From positions 1 to 64,000 of the forward strand of contig NZ_JAIVMF010000014.1 in the NCBI RefSeq assembly GCF_020176715.1: DNA of 64,000 nucleotides, given 5' to 3'. Within the stretch, counting starts at the first letter, position 1, and each line of letters begins with the position of its first letter. Under the pieces are notes generated by a model. It saw only the letters and a program-made list of their open reading frames with translations, searched no databases and was not told the origin of the DNA. Origin of the DNA: Stappia stellulata (GTDB taxonomy: Bacteria > Pseudomonadota > Alphaproteobacteria > Rhizobiales > Stappiaceae). Shown here in pieces: positions 1-8,537 of the stretch. The translations under genes and the position numbers were made by a program.

Positions 1-96
1 TGGCTGATCAGCTTCATGAGCTATGATCTGGGATACATCGACCTGGAGCAGAGAACACTACAAACAATCGACAACCCGTTCGGCACGAGGTTGTAA
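1..96 (+). CDS. IS481-family transposase, C-terminal fragment
   Basis: Frame 1 from the window edge reads 31 residues and ends in TAA at 94-96. The reading (WLISFMSYDLGYIDLEQ, then NPFGTRL) matches the conserved C-terminus of IS481 transposases, which are DDE integrase-core enzymes that cut and join the element ends. The catalytic core lies upstream of the window, so only identity, not function, can be supported. The stop codon overlaps the first copy of the terminal repeat, a compact arrangement usual for these elements. Confidence 0.75.
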   Translation, partial: WLISFMSYDLGYIDLEQRTLQTIDNPFGTRL

Positions 97-142
97 CCCA
101 TGTCTCCGGTACAAACCGTGACCCATGTCTCCGGATCGGACA
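1..142 (+). mobile_element. IS481-family insertion sequence, right end (cut by window edge)
   Basis: The first 142 bases carry the end of an integrase-type transposase followed by IS481-style terminal sequence. The 14-base string ACCCATGTCTCCGG occurs twice, at 96-109 and 121-134, a 25-base period that I recall from the ends of this family. The outer end is probably near 142, where the strand reads ACA, the complement of the usual TGT tip. The left end and most of the element lie outside the window, so completeness and activity cannot be judged. It stops 10 bases before the tRNA-Met gene. Confidence 0.75.
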
Positions 143-152
143 TATTGGAAAG

Positions 153-229
153 TGGTAGCGGAGGAGGGACTCGAACCCCCGACACGCGGATTATGATTCC
201 GCTGCTCTAACCGGCTGAGCTACTCCGCC
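153..229 (-). tRNA. tRNA-Met (CAT anticodon), elongator type
   Basis: The reverse strand folds as a 77-nt tRNA with an encoded CCA end (153-155). The acceptor stem is GGCGGAG against CTCCGCT with a G-U first pair. The anticodon stem GCGGA/TCCGC closes a seven-base loop ATCATAA, giving anticodon CAT. The T-arm GGGGG-TTCGAGT-CCCTC is intact. The sequence matches the elongator tRNA-Met of Alphaproteobacteria from memory. A CAT anticodon could also be tRNA-Ile2 (lysidine-modified), which I think less likely; the initiator type is excluded because the acceptor first pair and anticodon stem are wrong for it. Confidence 0.93.
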
Positions 230-270
230 GTCCGTGCCGCGGAAATGGCTCCCGCGCGGATGTGAGCCGC

Positions 271-299
271 ATATAGTCGCCGGCGCGGCGAACTGTCAA
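271..299 (-). promoter_or_regulatory. Sigma-70 promoter of the tRNA-Met gene
   Basis: On the minus strand a perfect -35 box TTGACA (294-299) is followed by a 17-base spacer and a -10 box CTATAT (271-276). The expected start near 264 leaves a leader of about 35 nt before the mature tRNA 5' end at 229. This is one of the best promoter matches in the window, as expected for a stable RNA gene. Confidence 0.72.
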
Positions 300-811
300 G
301 CCACCTGATGCGTTTGCCGGGCGTTCTCCCCAGACCGGGGCCTTTCATCCGCGGTCCGCCCCGGACGGAAGGCATGGGACGGATGGACGGGGCCTGCGGA
401 AACGCCGTCGCCCGCGCGTGCCCAGAGCCCCCTCGGCAGGGACGGCGCCGCGTCCGCCACACCGGCCTCTCGGCGTGTCAGGCCCGCTCCCGGTCCGGCC
501 AGCGCCGCGGCGCCAATCGCTGGGGGCGGGGATGGCAAGACGCCTGTCGCCACGCCCGCTCCCGCCGCCGGTCCACGCGCGCACATGCCGCCAATGCTTG
601 CCCGCGCGCCAAGGGAAGGGTACGAGAAGGCCGCACCGTTTTGCTGCAAGGCGGGCTCCCGGGATGCCACCCGACGACGAACCGACGGCGGAGACGACCG
701 GGCACGGGCTTCGTCCTCGACAAGGCCGCTGGGAGACGGGCTTGCGAAAACGCGCGTTGCGGCTCTCCATTGAGGCGCGCGCGAGGCAACGCGTAATCAG
801 GGGAGCAACGC
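300..811. other. Long intergenic stretch with no supported gene
   Basis: About 510 bases lie between the tRNA promoter and the ABC transporter start. Several open frames exist on both strands, but their translations are arginine-, proline- and alanine-rich, without family resemblance, and they overlap each other. This is what chance produces in DNA of this GC content. A ribosome binding site (GGGGAG at about 801-806) at its right edge belongs to the following gene. I see no hairpin with a T-run and no clear repeat. Confidence 0.6.
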
Positions 812-2503
812 GTGAGCGCTGCGAAAGACACGAAATCGGCGGCGGGCAATCTCTTCCTGCTGTTTTCCTTCCTGATCCGGGACGGCAACCTGCTGCGCTC
901 GCCGGTGCTCGCCTACGCGATCCTTGCAAGCTTCACCCGGTCGGGAATGATTTTCGCCATCAACGCGATCGCCGGCGGGGCGGCCATCGCATTCGGCAAT
1001 GTCGCGCTGCTCGCCGTCACGGTGATCTCGACGCTGACCTTCTCGCATCTCGCCCGGGTCAATTCGTTCAAGCTCGTCGAAACCACCAAGCGGCGGATGC
1101 GGACCCGGCTGAGCCGCCGCCTGCTGGATGCGCGCGCGGACTATCTGGCGACCCGCGATCAGGGCAAGGTCTATTCCATCGTCACCCATGAGGTGAACCA
1201 GATCTCCAGCGCCTCGACCAATTTCATCGAATCGCTCGAGGCCTGCCTGCTGATCGCCTTCTGCATTCCCTATCTCTTCTACCTGTCGTGGCCGAGCGGC
1301 GCGGCGACGCTTGCGGCCGTCATCGTCGGCGGGCTCGGCTATCTTCTCGCGCAGGGGCCGGCCCAGGCCAGCGCGGAAGCCGCGTCGCGCATCGAATGGC
1401 AGTTCTTCGACCGGATCAACGACGTGCTGCGCGGCTACAAGGAATTGCGCCTGCGCGAAGCCCGCAAGGACGAGCTGCAGAACGACATCGTCGACATCTC
1501 CCTGCGCGAGCGCGCGCTGAAGCTCGTGGCGGAACGCTACTACAGCCTCGGCCAGGTCTTTGCCCAGGGGGCGATGATGGGACTGCTCTGCGCCATTGTC
1601 GTCGGCCTTCCGCTGCTGGCGGGAACCGAAACCGCCACCGTCCTGCAGATCCTCACCGTCGTGCTCCTGACCTACGGGCCGATCGAGACGGTAATGGGCA
1701 ATCTCTCCTCCTTTTCGCGCGCAACCGTTGCCAAGCGGCTGATCGACGGGCTGGAACGCGATCTCATCCGCGAGACGGAAGATCCGGCGACGCTCGACCG
1801 GACGGCCGGTCCCGCATCCTTCCGTCGCATCGAGCTCAAGGGCGCAACCACGATCCTGACGAGCACCAGCACCTCGGGCGACGACGAGACCTTCACGGTC
1901 GGCCCGCTCGACCTGACACTGGTGCCGGGCGAAGTCGTGTTCATCTGCGGCGGCAACGGCGCCGGCAAGTCGACGCTGATTTCATTGCTCACCGGTCTGC
2001 GCCAGCCGGACGGGGGCCAGATCCTGCTCGACGGCCAGCCGGTCGGCGACAGGGACCTTGCCCGCTACCGCAGTCTGTTCAGCGCGGTGTTCAGCGAGTT
2101 CCACCTGTTTTCGCGGCTCTATGGCCTGAGCGCGGACGAACGGGCCGCCATCCCGGGCCATCTGGCCGATCTGGACCTCGCCCACCGCGTTTCGGTGACC
2201 GACGAGAAGTTTTCCACGCTGGCGCTGTCGTCGGGCCAGAAGCGGCGGCTGGCACTTTCGGTGGCGCTCGCCGAAAAGCGCCCGATCATCGTGCTGGACG
2301 AATTCGCGGCCGATCAGGATCCGGTCCGCCGCGCGCTCTTCTATGACATTCTGGTGCCGCAGATGGCCCGCGACGGCCATCTCGTCCTCGCCGTGACCCA
2401 CGACGAACACCGCTTCGCGCAATGCGACCGGCTGATCCGGATGGAAGCGGGACAGATCGTCTCCGACGAACGCATGGACGGCGGCGCGCGCAAGGCCGTA
2501 TAG
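812..2503 (+). CDS. Cyclic-peptide-type ABC exporter (fused permease and ATPase; PvdE/SyrD-like)
   Basis: 563 residues, GTG start preceded by GGGGAG. The N-terminal ~330 residues hold about six membrane segments of the type-1 exporter fold. The C-terminal ATPase has Walker A GGNGAGKST (about residue 380), signature LSSGQKRRLAL (about 471) and Walker B IIVLDEFAADQDP (about 491). The last motif, with ADQDP after the catalytic Glu, is typical of the cyclic-peptide exporter family (PvdE, SyrD), which move siderophore precursors or lipopeptides into the periplasm. No peptide synthetase or siderophore gene is nearby, so the substrate is unknown. One chain would act as half of a homodimer in the inner membrane. 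Confidence 0.85.
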   Translation: MSAAKDTKSAAGNLFLLFSFLIRDGNLLRSPVLAYAILASFTRSGMIFAINAIAGGAAIAFGNVALLAVTVISTLTFSHLARVNSFKLVETTKRRMRTRLSRRLLDARADYLATRDQGKVYSIVTHEVNQISSASTNFIESLEACLLIAFCIPYLFYLSWPSGAATLAAVIVGGLGYLLAQGPAQASAEAASRIEWQFFDRINDVLRGYKELRLREARKDELQNDIVDISLRERALKLVAERYYSLGQVFAQGAMMGLLCAIVVGLPLLAGTETATVLQILTVVLLTYGPIETVMGNLSSFSRATVAKRLIDGLERDLIRETEDPATLDRTAGPASFRRIELKGATTILTSTSTSGDDETFTVGPLDLTLVPGEVVFICGGNGAGKSTLISLLTGLRQPDGGQILLDGQPVGDRDLARYRSLFSAVFSEFHLFSRLYGLSADERAAIPGHLADLDLAHRVSVTDEKFSTLALSSGQKRRLALSVALAEKRPIIVLDEFAADQDPVRRALFYDILVPQMARDGHLVLAVTHDEHRFAQCDRLIRMEAGQIVSDERMDGGARKAV

Positions 2504-2681
2504 CCCAGCGGGTGCGGGACGTGCGACCGGGCGGCGGCGTGCCCCCGGTCCGCCACACCCTTGCCCGACAACGGCCGTTTGCCGTTGGCGGAAATCTCCA
2601 TTAGGAAACGGACGCAGGACTAGCCTTGCCGACATGCGCGTCGAGCAGGAATCACCGGGATCATTTGGAGACACGCGTCAC

Positions 2682-3968
2682 ATGGCCGATCTTTTCGTCG
2701 ACGGCGGACATCCGATTGCGGGCACGGTCAGCCCGTCGGGAAACAAGAACGCCGTCCTTCCCATGTTGTGCGCCACATTGCTCACCGACGAGCCGGTGAC
2801 GCTGGAAAACGTTCCCGAAATCAGCGACGTGGAAAAGATCCTCGCCTATTTCGAGCGCATGGGCTCCACGGTGGCCCGCGCCGACGACGGCGCGACGCTG
2901 ACCATTCGTCACGATTTCGCGGCCTTTCGCGACGCAAAGGCAGAACTGCCGCTCGGCATCCGCTCCGCCGTGCTTTTGCTGGCGCCGGTGATGGTGCGCA
3001 CCGGCACCTTGCGCTTCGACACGGATGCAAAGGGCTGCGCGCTGGGCCTGCGCGAGATCGATCCGCATCTGGAAATCCTCGAGCAGTTCGGCAGCCGGAT
3101 CGTTGCGACGCAACCCTATGACATCCGCCGCGACGGCACGCTCGAAGGCCAGGAGATCTGGGCCGACTATGCCTCCGTCACCGCGACCGAGACCTTCGCC
3201 ATGATGGCGGCCACCGCCAGGGGCACCTCCGTCCTGATGAATGCCGCCTCCGAGCCGCATGTGCAGGCATTGTGCCGGATGCTCACCGACATGGGCGCGC
3301 GGATCGACGGCCTCGGCACTTCGCGGCTGACGATCACCGGCGTGGAGAAGCTCTCCGGCACCCGCGCGCGCGTTCCCGACGATCACCATGAGGTCGCGAC
3401 CTTCCTGGCGATCGGTGGCGTCACCGGCGGCCGGCTGACCGTCAAGACCGACGTGACCGAACACATGACGCTGATCCTGCGTCAGCTTTCCAAGCTCGGT
3501 CTGCAGTTCGAGGTGGAAGACGGCGCGATCACCGTGACCGGCTGGACGCGCGAGGTGCAGCGCCCCTACACCCGCGAGATGCTGCCGAAGATCGAGGCCG
3601 CGCCCTGGCCCTATTTCCCGGCCGATCTCCTGCCCCAGGCCATCGGCGTTGCGGTCGGCTGCAATTCGGAGATCATGTTCTGGAACAAGATCTACGAAGG
3701 CGCGCTGGGCTGGAGCTCCGAACTCGCCAAGTTCGGCGCACGTGTGCACCTATCCGACCCGCACCGGCTGATCGTCTTCGGCGGCAACTCCTTGCGCCCG
3801 GCGGTGGTGGAAGCGCCCTACATCATCCGCGTGGTGCTCGGGCTGTTCCTGGCCGCGATCCAGGTGGAAGGCCAGTCGCTGATCAAGAACGCCGATCCGA
3901 TCCGCCGCGCCCATCCGCGCTTCGTCGAAAAGCTCACGGAACTGGGCGCCAAGGTCCGCTGGACCTGA
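2682..3968 (+). CDS. MurA-family enolpyruvyl transferase (UDP-GlcNAc 1-carboxyvinyltransferase paralogue)
   Basis: 428 residues. I place the start at the ATG at 2682 rather than 2634 because it follows TTTGGAG by about 11 bases and because SGNKNA then puts Lys22 and Asn23 where Escherichia coli MurA has them. MurA transfers enolpyruvate from PEP to UDP-GlcNAc, the first step of murein synthesis. The fosfomycin-target Cys is present (C119 in KGCALG), as are Arg of CALGLR and Asp in PADLLP. The conserved Asp-Leu-Arg triad (D369-L370-R371 in E. coli) reads Ile-Ile-Arg (381-383). That replacement and the overall divergence suggest a paralogue rather than the housekeeping enzyme. It is followed 28 bases later by the next gene, probably co-transcribed. 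Confidence 0.82.
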   Translation: MADLFVDGGHPIAGTVSPSGNKNAVLPMLCATLLTDEPVTLENVPEISDVEKILAYFERMGSTVARADDGATLTIRHDFAAFRDAKAELPLGIRSAVLLLAPVMVRTGTLRFDTDAKGCALGLREIDPHLEILEQFGSRIVATQPYDIRRDGTLEGQEIWADYASVTATETFAMMAATARGTSVLMNAASEPHVQALCRMLTDMGARIDGLGTSRLTITGVEKLSGTRARVPDDHHEVATFLAIGGVTGGRLTVKTDVTEHMTLILRQLSKLGLQFEVEDGAITVTGWTREVQRPYTREMLPKIEAAPWPYFPADLLPQAIGVAVGCNSEIMFWNKIYEGALGWSSELAKFGARVHLSDPHRLIVFGGNSLRPAVVEAPYIIRVVLGLFLAAIQVEGQSLIKNADPIRRAHPRFVEKLTELGAKVRWT

Positions 3969-3996
3969 AAGCGTCCGCAAGCTGAAGGAGCCCCGG

Positions 3997-5223
3997 ATGA
4001 AACTTGCCGCACTCGAGACCTTCGTCGTCGGCAATCCGCCACCGGGCTTCGGCGGGCGCTACTTCGTCTTCGTCAAGCTGGCGACCGCCTGCGGGATCGT
4101 CGGCTACGGCGAGATCTATACGGCGGCGTTTTCGCCTTTCGTCGTGGAACAGATGGCGCTGGACCTTTTTGCCCGCTATCTCGACGGCGCCGATCCGTTT
4201 CGTTGCGAGGCCTTCTTTCGCCGCGCCTACGGCTCGGGCTTTTCACAGCGCCCCGATCCGTCGATGGCGGGGGTGGTCTCCGGGCTAGAGATGGCGATGT
4301 GGGACATCGTCGGCAAGGCGGTCGACAAACCCGTGCATGCGCTGTTGGGCGGCCGGGTGCATGAGCGCCTGCGCAGCTACACCTATCTCTATCCCTCGCA
4401 AGGCGAGGATCCGGCGACCTTCTACCATGATGCGGACCGGGCGGCGGAAACAGCAGAACGCTATGTCGCGCAGGGTTTCACCGCCGTAAAATTCGATCCC
4501 GCCGGCCCCTATTCCGTCTACGACGGCCGCCAGCCGGATCTGGACGCGCTTGAGCGGTGCGACGCCCTCTGTCGCAAGGTGCGCGAGGCGGTCGGCACCC
4601 GGGCGGACCTGCTGTTTGGAACGCACGGCCAATTCACCGCCTCGGGGGCGCTGCGCCTGGCGCGGCGGCTGGAGGCCCATGATCCGCTGTGGCTTGAGGA
4701 ACCCGTGCCGCCGGATGCACCGGAGGAAATGGCGAAGGTGGCGCGCGGAACATCCATTCCCGTGGCAACCGGCGAACGACTTTGCACCAAATGGGAGTTT
4801 GCGCGCGTGCTGACGAGCGGCGCCGCCTCCATCCTGCAGATGAACCTCGGTCGGGTCGGTGGACTGCTGGAGGCGAAGAAGATCGCCGGCATGGCGGAGG
4901 CCTTCCACGCCCAGATCGCGCCGCACCTCTACTGCGGGCCGATTGTGGCCGCCGCCAATATCCAGCTTGCCGCCTGTTCGCCCAACTTCCTGATCCTGGA
5001 AAGCATCGGAACCTTCGACGGTTTTCACACCCGGCTGCTCAAGACGCCGATTGTCTGGGAAAACGGCTACGTGGTGACGCCGACGGCGCCCGGCCTGGGC
5101 GTGGAGCTCGATGAGGAGGTCGCCCGCGCCCATCCCTACGAAGGGGAAGGCCTGCACCTCGACATGGCGCAGACCCCGGTCGATCCTACCCGCGACGCCC
5201 GTTTCGGCGTGCCGCGCCCCTGA
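3997..5223 (+). CDS. Mandelate racemase/muconate lactonizing enzyme family protein (enolase superfamily)
   Basis: 408 residues, ATG preceded by AAGGAG. The N-terminal capping domain is followed by a barrel resembling galactonate-dehydratase/RspA-type sugar-acid dehydratases. Two acidic metal ligands are visible, in WLEEPV (E234/E235) and ATGER (E260), and the catalytic His in APHLYCGP (about 310). The first metal-ligand position, Asp in the DxHG motif of galactonate dehydratase, is Gly here (FGTHG, G208), though the His survives. Either the family subgroup binds metal differently or activity has changed. The usual role is proton abstraction next to a carboxylate and dehydration of an aldonic acid. 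Substrate unknown. It converges on the amidase operon. Confidence 0.85.
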   Translation: MKLAALETFVVGNPPPGFGGRYFVFVKLATACGIVGYGEIYTAAFSPFVVEQMALDLFARYLDGADPFRCEAFFRRAYGSGFSQRPDPSMAGVVSGLEMAMWDIVGKAVDKPVHALLGGRVHERLRSYTYLYPSQGEDPATFYHDADRAAETAERYVAQGFTAVKFDPAGPYSVYDGRQPDLDALERCDALCRKVREAVGTRADLLFGTHGQFTASGALRLARRLEAHDPLWLEEPVPPDAPEEMAKVARGTSIPVATGERLCTKWEFARVLTSGAASILQMNLGRVGGLLEAKKIAGMAEAFHAQIAPHLYCGPIVAAANIQLAACSPNFLILESIGTFDGFHTRLLKTPIVWENGYVVTPTAPGLGVELDEEVARAHPYEGEGLHLDMAQTPVDPTRDARFGVPRP

Positions 5224-5244
5224 GGCCGCGGCACGCGGCGCACG

Positions 5245-6525
5245 TCAGCCGTTCAGGTCGCGGTCGAGGCGCGCACCGACGCTGAGGACACGCGTGTCCT
5301 GTCCTTTCGCGCCGCCGATCATCAGCGCTCCGGGACGTCCGGTGCCGGTCGTGCGCGTCGGCATGGTCATGGCGCAGGCATCGGCCAGATTGAGCAGCGA
5401 CGTGTTGCGCAGCATCGCCGCATTGACCCGGTCGAAGTCGGCTTCGGCCTCGCGGATCGTCGGCGGAAGGATCTGCAGGGTCGGCGCGATCAGCGCATCG
5501 AAGCCGGACAGCGCCTCGGCAAGGCGGGCAATCACCGCCCGGCGCTGCGCATAGGCCTCGGCAATCTCTTCGGCCGAGGACGCCTCGCTGATGCGGATGC
5601 GCGCCAGCACGCGCGGATCGCCGATCACAGCCAACTGATCCAGGTCGTCCTTGTAAACCTCATGCGCTTCCGCCGAAACCAGCAGGCGATTGAGACCGAG
5701 CGCTTCGTGCAGGAAGGTCAGGTCCAGTTCGACAAGCGTGTGGCCGCTGTCCTCAATCCGCGCCTTCGCCGCCTCGAAGTGACCACTCGACCAGCCATCG
5801 AGATCGTTGGTGAAGGCGCCTTTGGGCACCGCAAGCCGCAGCGGACCCGATGCCGCCTCGACCGCCTCGGCGGGTGTCGCGCTCATCACCGCAAAGGCGG
5901 CGAGCATGGTGGCGAAATTGCGGGCCAGCGGACCGCAGGAATCGAAGGAACCCGCCAGCGGATGCACGCCCTGGAGCGGCACCGCGTCCTGGCTCGGCTT
6001 GTGACCGTAAAGACCGTTGATGGCGGCCGGAATGCGCACCGACCCGCCCGTATCCGTTCCAAGCGCGACATCGGCAAGGCCGAGCCCCACGCTCACGGCA
6101 CCGCCGGAGGTGGACCCGCCCGGGATGCCCTCGTCGTCGAACACATTGGCCGGCGTTCCGTAGTGCGGATTAAGCCCGACGCCGGAATAGGCGAGCTCGC
6201 TCATCGTCGTTCGGGCGAAGGGAACGCCGCCGGCATCTTTGATCCGTTGCACAACCGGACAGTCAGCGGTTGCCGGCTCCCGGTCGCGCAGGAGGCGGGA
6301 GGCTGCAGTCGTGCGCTGGCCCGCCTCGTCGTACAAATCCTTGACGCTGACCAGAAGGCCTGCGAGCGGCAAGGGCCGGTCGGCGGCGGCAACACGGGCT
6401 TCCGCCCCGCTTGCGTCCCTGCGGATCCGCTCCGGATCGAACTGCGTGAACAGCTTGCCCGCGGCCTCGCCCATCGCCTCCACCCGAGCAATCGCGGCTT
6501 CGGCCTTGTTGACTATCTCTCCCAT
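5245..6525 (-). CDS. Amidase-signature hydrolase
   Basis: 426 residues. The start at 6525 is chosen over 6561 because it follows GGAGGGG directly upstream. The Ser-cisSer-Lys triad of the amidase-signature family is complete: Lys62 in SVKDLYD, Ser140 in GGSTSGGA and the nucleophile Ser162 in TDTGGSVRIP. Such enzymes hydrolyse amides in the cytoplasm. GatA is excluded because no gatB or gatC is near and the context is catabolic. It is the last gene of a minus-strand operon with a TRAP transporter, so it may deamidate the imported compound. Substrate cannot be read from sequence. Confidence 0.88.
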   Translation of the reverse strand: MGEIVNKAEAAIARVEAMGEAAGKLFTQFDPERIRRDASGAEARVAAADRPLPLAGLLVSVKDLYDEAGQRTTAASRLLRDREPATADCPVVQRIKDAGGVPFARTTMSELAYSGVGLNPHYGTPANVFDDEGIPGGSTSGGAVSVGLGLADVALGTDTGGSVRIPAAINGLYGHKPSQDAVPLQGVHPLAGSFDSCGPLARNFATMLAAFAVMSATPAEAVEAASGPLRLAVPKGAFTNDLDGWSSGHFEAAKARIEDSGHTLVELDLTFLHEALGLNRLLVSAEAHEVYKDDLDQLAVIGDPRVLARIRISEASSAEEIAEAYAQRRAVIARLAEALSGFDALIAPTLQILPPTIREAEADFDRVNAAMLRNTSLLNLADACAMTMPTRTTGTGRPGALMIGGAKGQDTRVLSVGARLDRDLNG

Positions 6526-6572
6526 GTCCCCTCCGGTCGGGCGACCGCGCGCCCATGTCAAACGAACGCCGA

Positions 6573-7244
6573 TCAGGATATGATCGGCAGTGTCCTGATC
6601 TGGTAGCGGTGCGCGATGGTGCGATCAAGCTCGGGATCGCGCAGCTCCATCCGGAAGGCGGCAGCCGGGCGCACTCCGCCGATGGCGCCGAAGGTTCCGC
6701 ACAAGACAGCAGCGGCCCCCCGGGCGGAAGACGCAAGCCCCGCACCGTCGATCAGCTCCTGCAGTGGCCGGATCGAGGCGATGCTCCCCTCCTGATAGAG
6801 GGTCCACTCCGCGTCCGGCGTTTCCTGGATCCAGGAGCGCAGCTCGAGGCTTTCCAGCCGCCCGGCGACCTCGGACAGGCGCCACAGATCGCGCGCGACC
6901 GGCTTGGCGCAGATCTGCTTGGACAGCGCGACCGAATGCGCTTCCAGCTCGCGGTCGGTGTGATCGGAGGCAAGGCCGAGATAGTATTCGCCGGCATGAG
7001 ACACGATGAAGGGTTCGACCTCGCCCGACGTGCCCTCCCCGACGACCTCGATTTCGGCCGCCTGGGTCAGCTGGGCGGCCGCGCAGCGATAATAGAGCGG
7101 CACGGTGGACGGCGGCGCCACGCCAAGCGCGGCAAGCTCGTCGATGTGATGGCGGATCGCCTCCGGATCGCGTCCCGTCCAGCCGGCAACGGTGAGATCG
7201 CGAACGTCGATGGAAATGACGCCATCGTCGAGAAAGAATTCCAT
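6573..7244 (-). CDS. DUF2848 family protein
   Basis: 223 residues with no signal peptide or membrane segment. The motif LGLASDHTDRELE and overall length match the DUF2848 family from memory, whose members sit beside amidases and TRAP or ABC importers and may share the fumarylacetoacetate-hydrolase-like fold. No biochemical activity is established to my knowledge. It lies between dctM (12-base gap) and the amidase (47-base gap) and is certainly co-transcribed. A role in breakdown of the TRAP substrate is inference from context only. Confidence 0.75.
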   Translation of the reverse strand: MEFFLDDGVISIDVRDLTVAGWTGRDPEAIRHHIDELAALGVAPPSTVPLYYRCAAAQLTQAAEIEVVGEGTSGEVEPFIVSHAGEYYLGLASDHTDRELEAHSVALSKQICAKPVARDLWRLSEVAGRLESLELRSWIQETPDAEWTLYQEGSIASIRPLQELIDGAGLASSARGAAAVLCGTFGAIGGVRPAAAFRMELRDPELDRTIAHRYQIRTLPIIS

Positions 7245-7256
7245 TTCAGACCCTTT

Positions 7257-8537
7257 TTAAAGACTGTTCGGAAGGAAGAGGGCGACATCCGGCACGAGGA
7301 CGAGCAGTGCCACCATCGCCAGCATCACCAGCACATAGGGAATGGTCCCGACCATCACCTCCGACAGGGTGCCGGATTTGCGCGCGCCTTGAACGACATA
7401 GAGGTTCAGCCCCACCGGCGGCGTGATCAGCGCCATTTCCACCAGCACGATCATCAGGATGCCGAACCAGACCGGATCGTATCCAAGGCCGATGACCACG
7501 GGCACGACGATGGGAATGGTCGCCACCATCAGCGACAGCGTCTCGATGAAGAACCCGAGCACGATGTAGAGCAGGATCACGACGAGGAGCGTGCCGACGG
7601 GCGGCAGGTCCAGGCCTGTGAGCATCGCCTGCAACTCCCGTCCAAGCCCCGCCGAGGCCAGCGTGAAATTGAGGAAATAGGCGCCGGTGATCACCAGCAT
7701 GATCATCGCGGTGATGCCGATGGTGCCGAGCAGGCTGTCGCGCATCATGCGCATCGACACACCGCCATGCGCGGCGGCGATGGCAAGCGCGATCGCCACA
7801 CCCACGGCTGCCGATTCCGTCGGCGTCGCCCAGCCGGCGTAGATCGTGCCGATCACCACGGTGAAGAGAATGATGATCGGAATGAGCTGCAGCAGGCTGG
7901 CGAAACGCTCGCCCCAGCCGAAGCTGCGGCTTTCGCCACCGAGCGAGGGCTTGATCTTGCACAGGATGGCTGTGATCACGATGAAGGCCAGCGCCATCAT
8001 CAGTCCCGGCAGCAGTCCGGCGAGGAAAAGCCGCGGGATCGAGGTCTGGGTCAGAAAGCCGTAGACGATCAGGTTGATCGACGGCGGGATCAAAATGCCC
8101 AGCGTTCCGCCTGCGGCAATCGCCCCGGAGAAGAGCCGCGGATCATAGCCGAGCCGTTCCGCCTGCGGCATGGCGACGGTGGCGACCGTCGCGGCGGTTG
8201 CCACCGACGATCCCGACGTCGCCGAAAACATCGTCGCCGTGCCGATGTTGGCGTGGATCAGCCCGCCCGGCAGCCATGAGAACCATTTGTCGAGCGAGGC
8301 ATAGGTCTTTTCCGCCACCCCGCCGCGCACCAGGATTTCGCCCAACAGCACGAAAAAGGGAATGGCGATCAGCGTGGCGTGATTGGAGGCGGACCAGACC
8401 ACCTGCCCCAAGCCGCGCATCAGCGGAAAGGCGGAGAAGAACTGGTCGATGCCGAACCCGAGCAGGAACAACACGATGCCGACGGGAATGGAGAGGGACA
8501 AGAGCCCAAGCAGCGCGACCGCGACGCTCCAGATCAT
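7257..8537 (-). CDS. dctM: TRAP transporter large permease (DctM-like)
   Basis: 426 residues, almost all hydrophobic, with the 11-12 membrane segments of the DctM family. Conserved stretches such as SGSSVATAATVATVAMP, PPSINLIVYG and PPVGLNLYVVQG are present. It is the channel-forming subunit of a sodium- or proton-driven tripartite importer and couples with the small permease upstream. Its ATG overlaps the dctQ stop as TAATG, so the two are translationally coupled. TRAP systems mostly import carboxylates or sulfonates. Confidence 0.93.
   Translation of the reverse strand: MIWSVAVALLGLLSLSIPVGIVLFLLGFGIDQFFSAFPLMRGLGQVVWSASNHATLIAIPFFVLLGEILVRGGVAEKTYASLDKWFSWLPGGLIHANIGTATMFSATSGSSVATAATVATVAMPQAERLGYDPRLFSGAIAAGGTLGILIPPSINLIVYGFLTQTSIPRLFLAGLLPGLMMALAFIVITAILCKIKPSLGGESRSFGWGERFASLLQLIPIIILFTVVIGTIYAGWATPTESAAVGVAIALAIAAAHGGVSMRMMRDSLLGTIGITAMIMLVITGAYFLNFTLASAGLGRELQAMLTGLDLPPVGTLLVVILLYIVLGFFIETLSLMVATIPIVVPVVIGLGYDPVWFGILMIVLVEMALITPPVGLNLYVVQGARKSGTLSEVMVGTIPYVLVMLAMVALLVLVPDVALFLPNSL

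Noticed and set aside
308-796. Open frames in the region before the ABC transporter
   Set aside because: Arg/Pro-rich translations, overlapping frames on both strands, no motif, and no ribosome binding site. Expected by chance at this GC content.
5209-5234. Hairpin GTGCCGCG/CGCGGCAC across the stop of the enolase-superfamily gene
   Set aside because: Stem is real but lies partly in the coding sequence and has no T-run, so I do not list it as a terminator.
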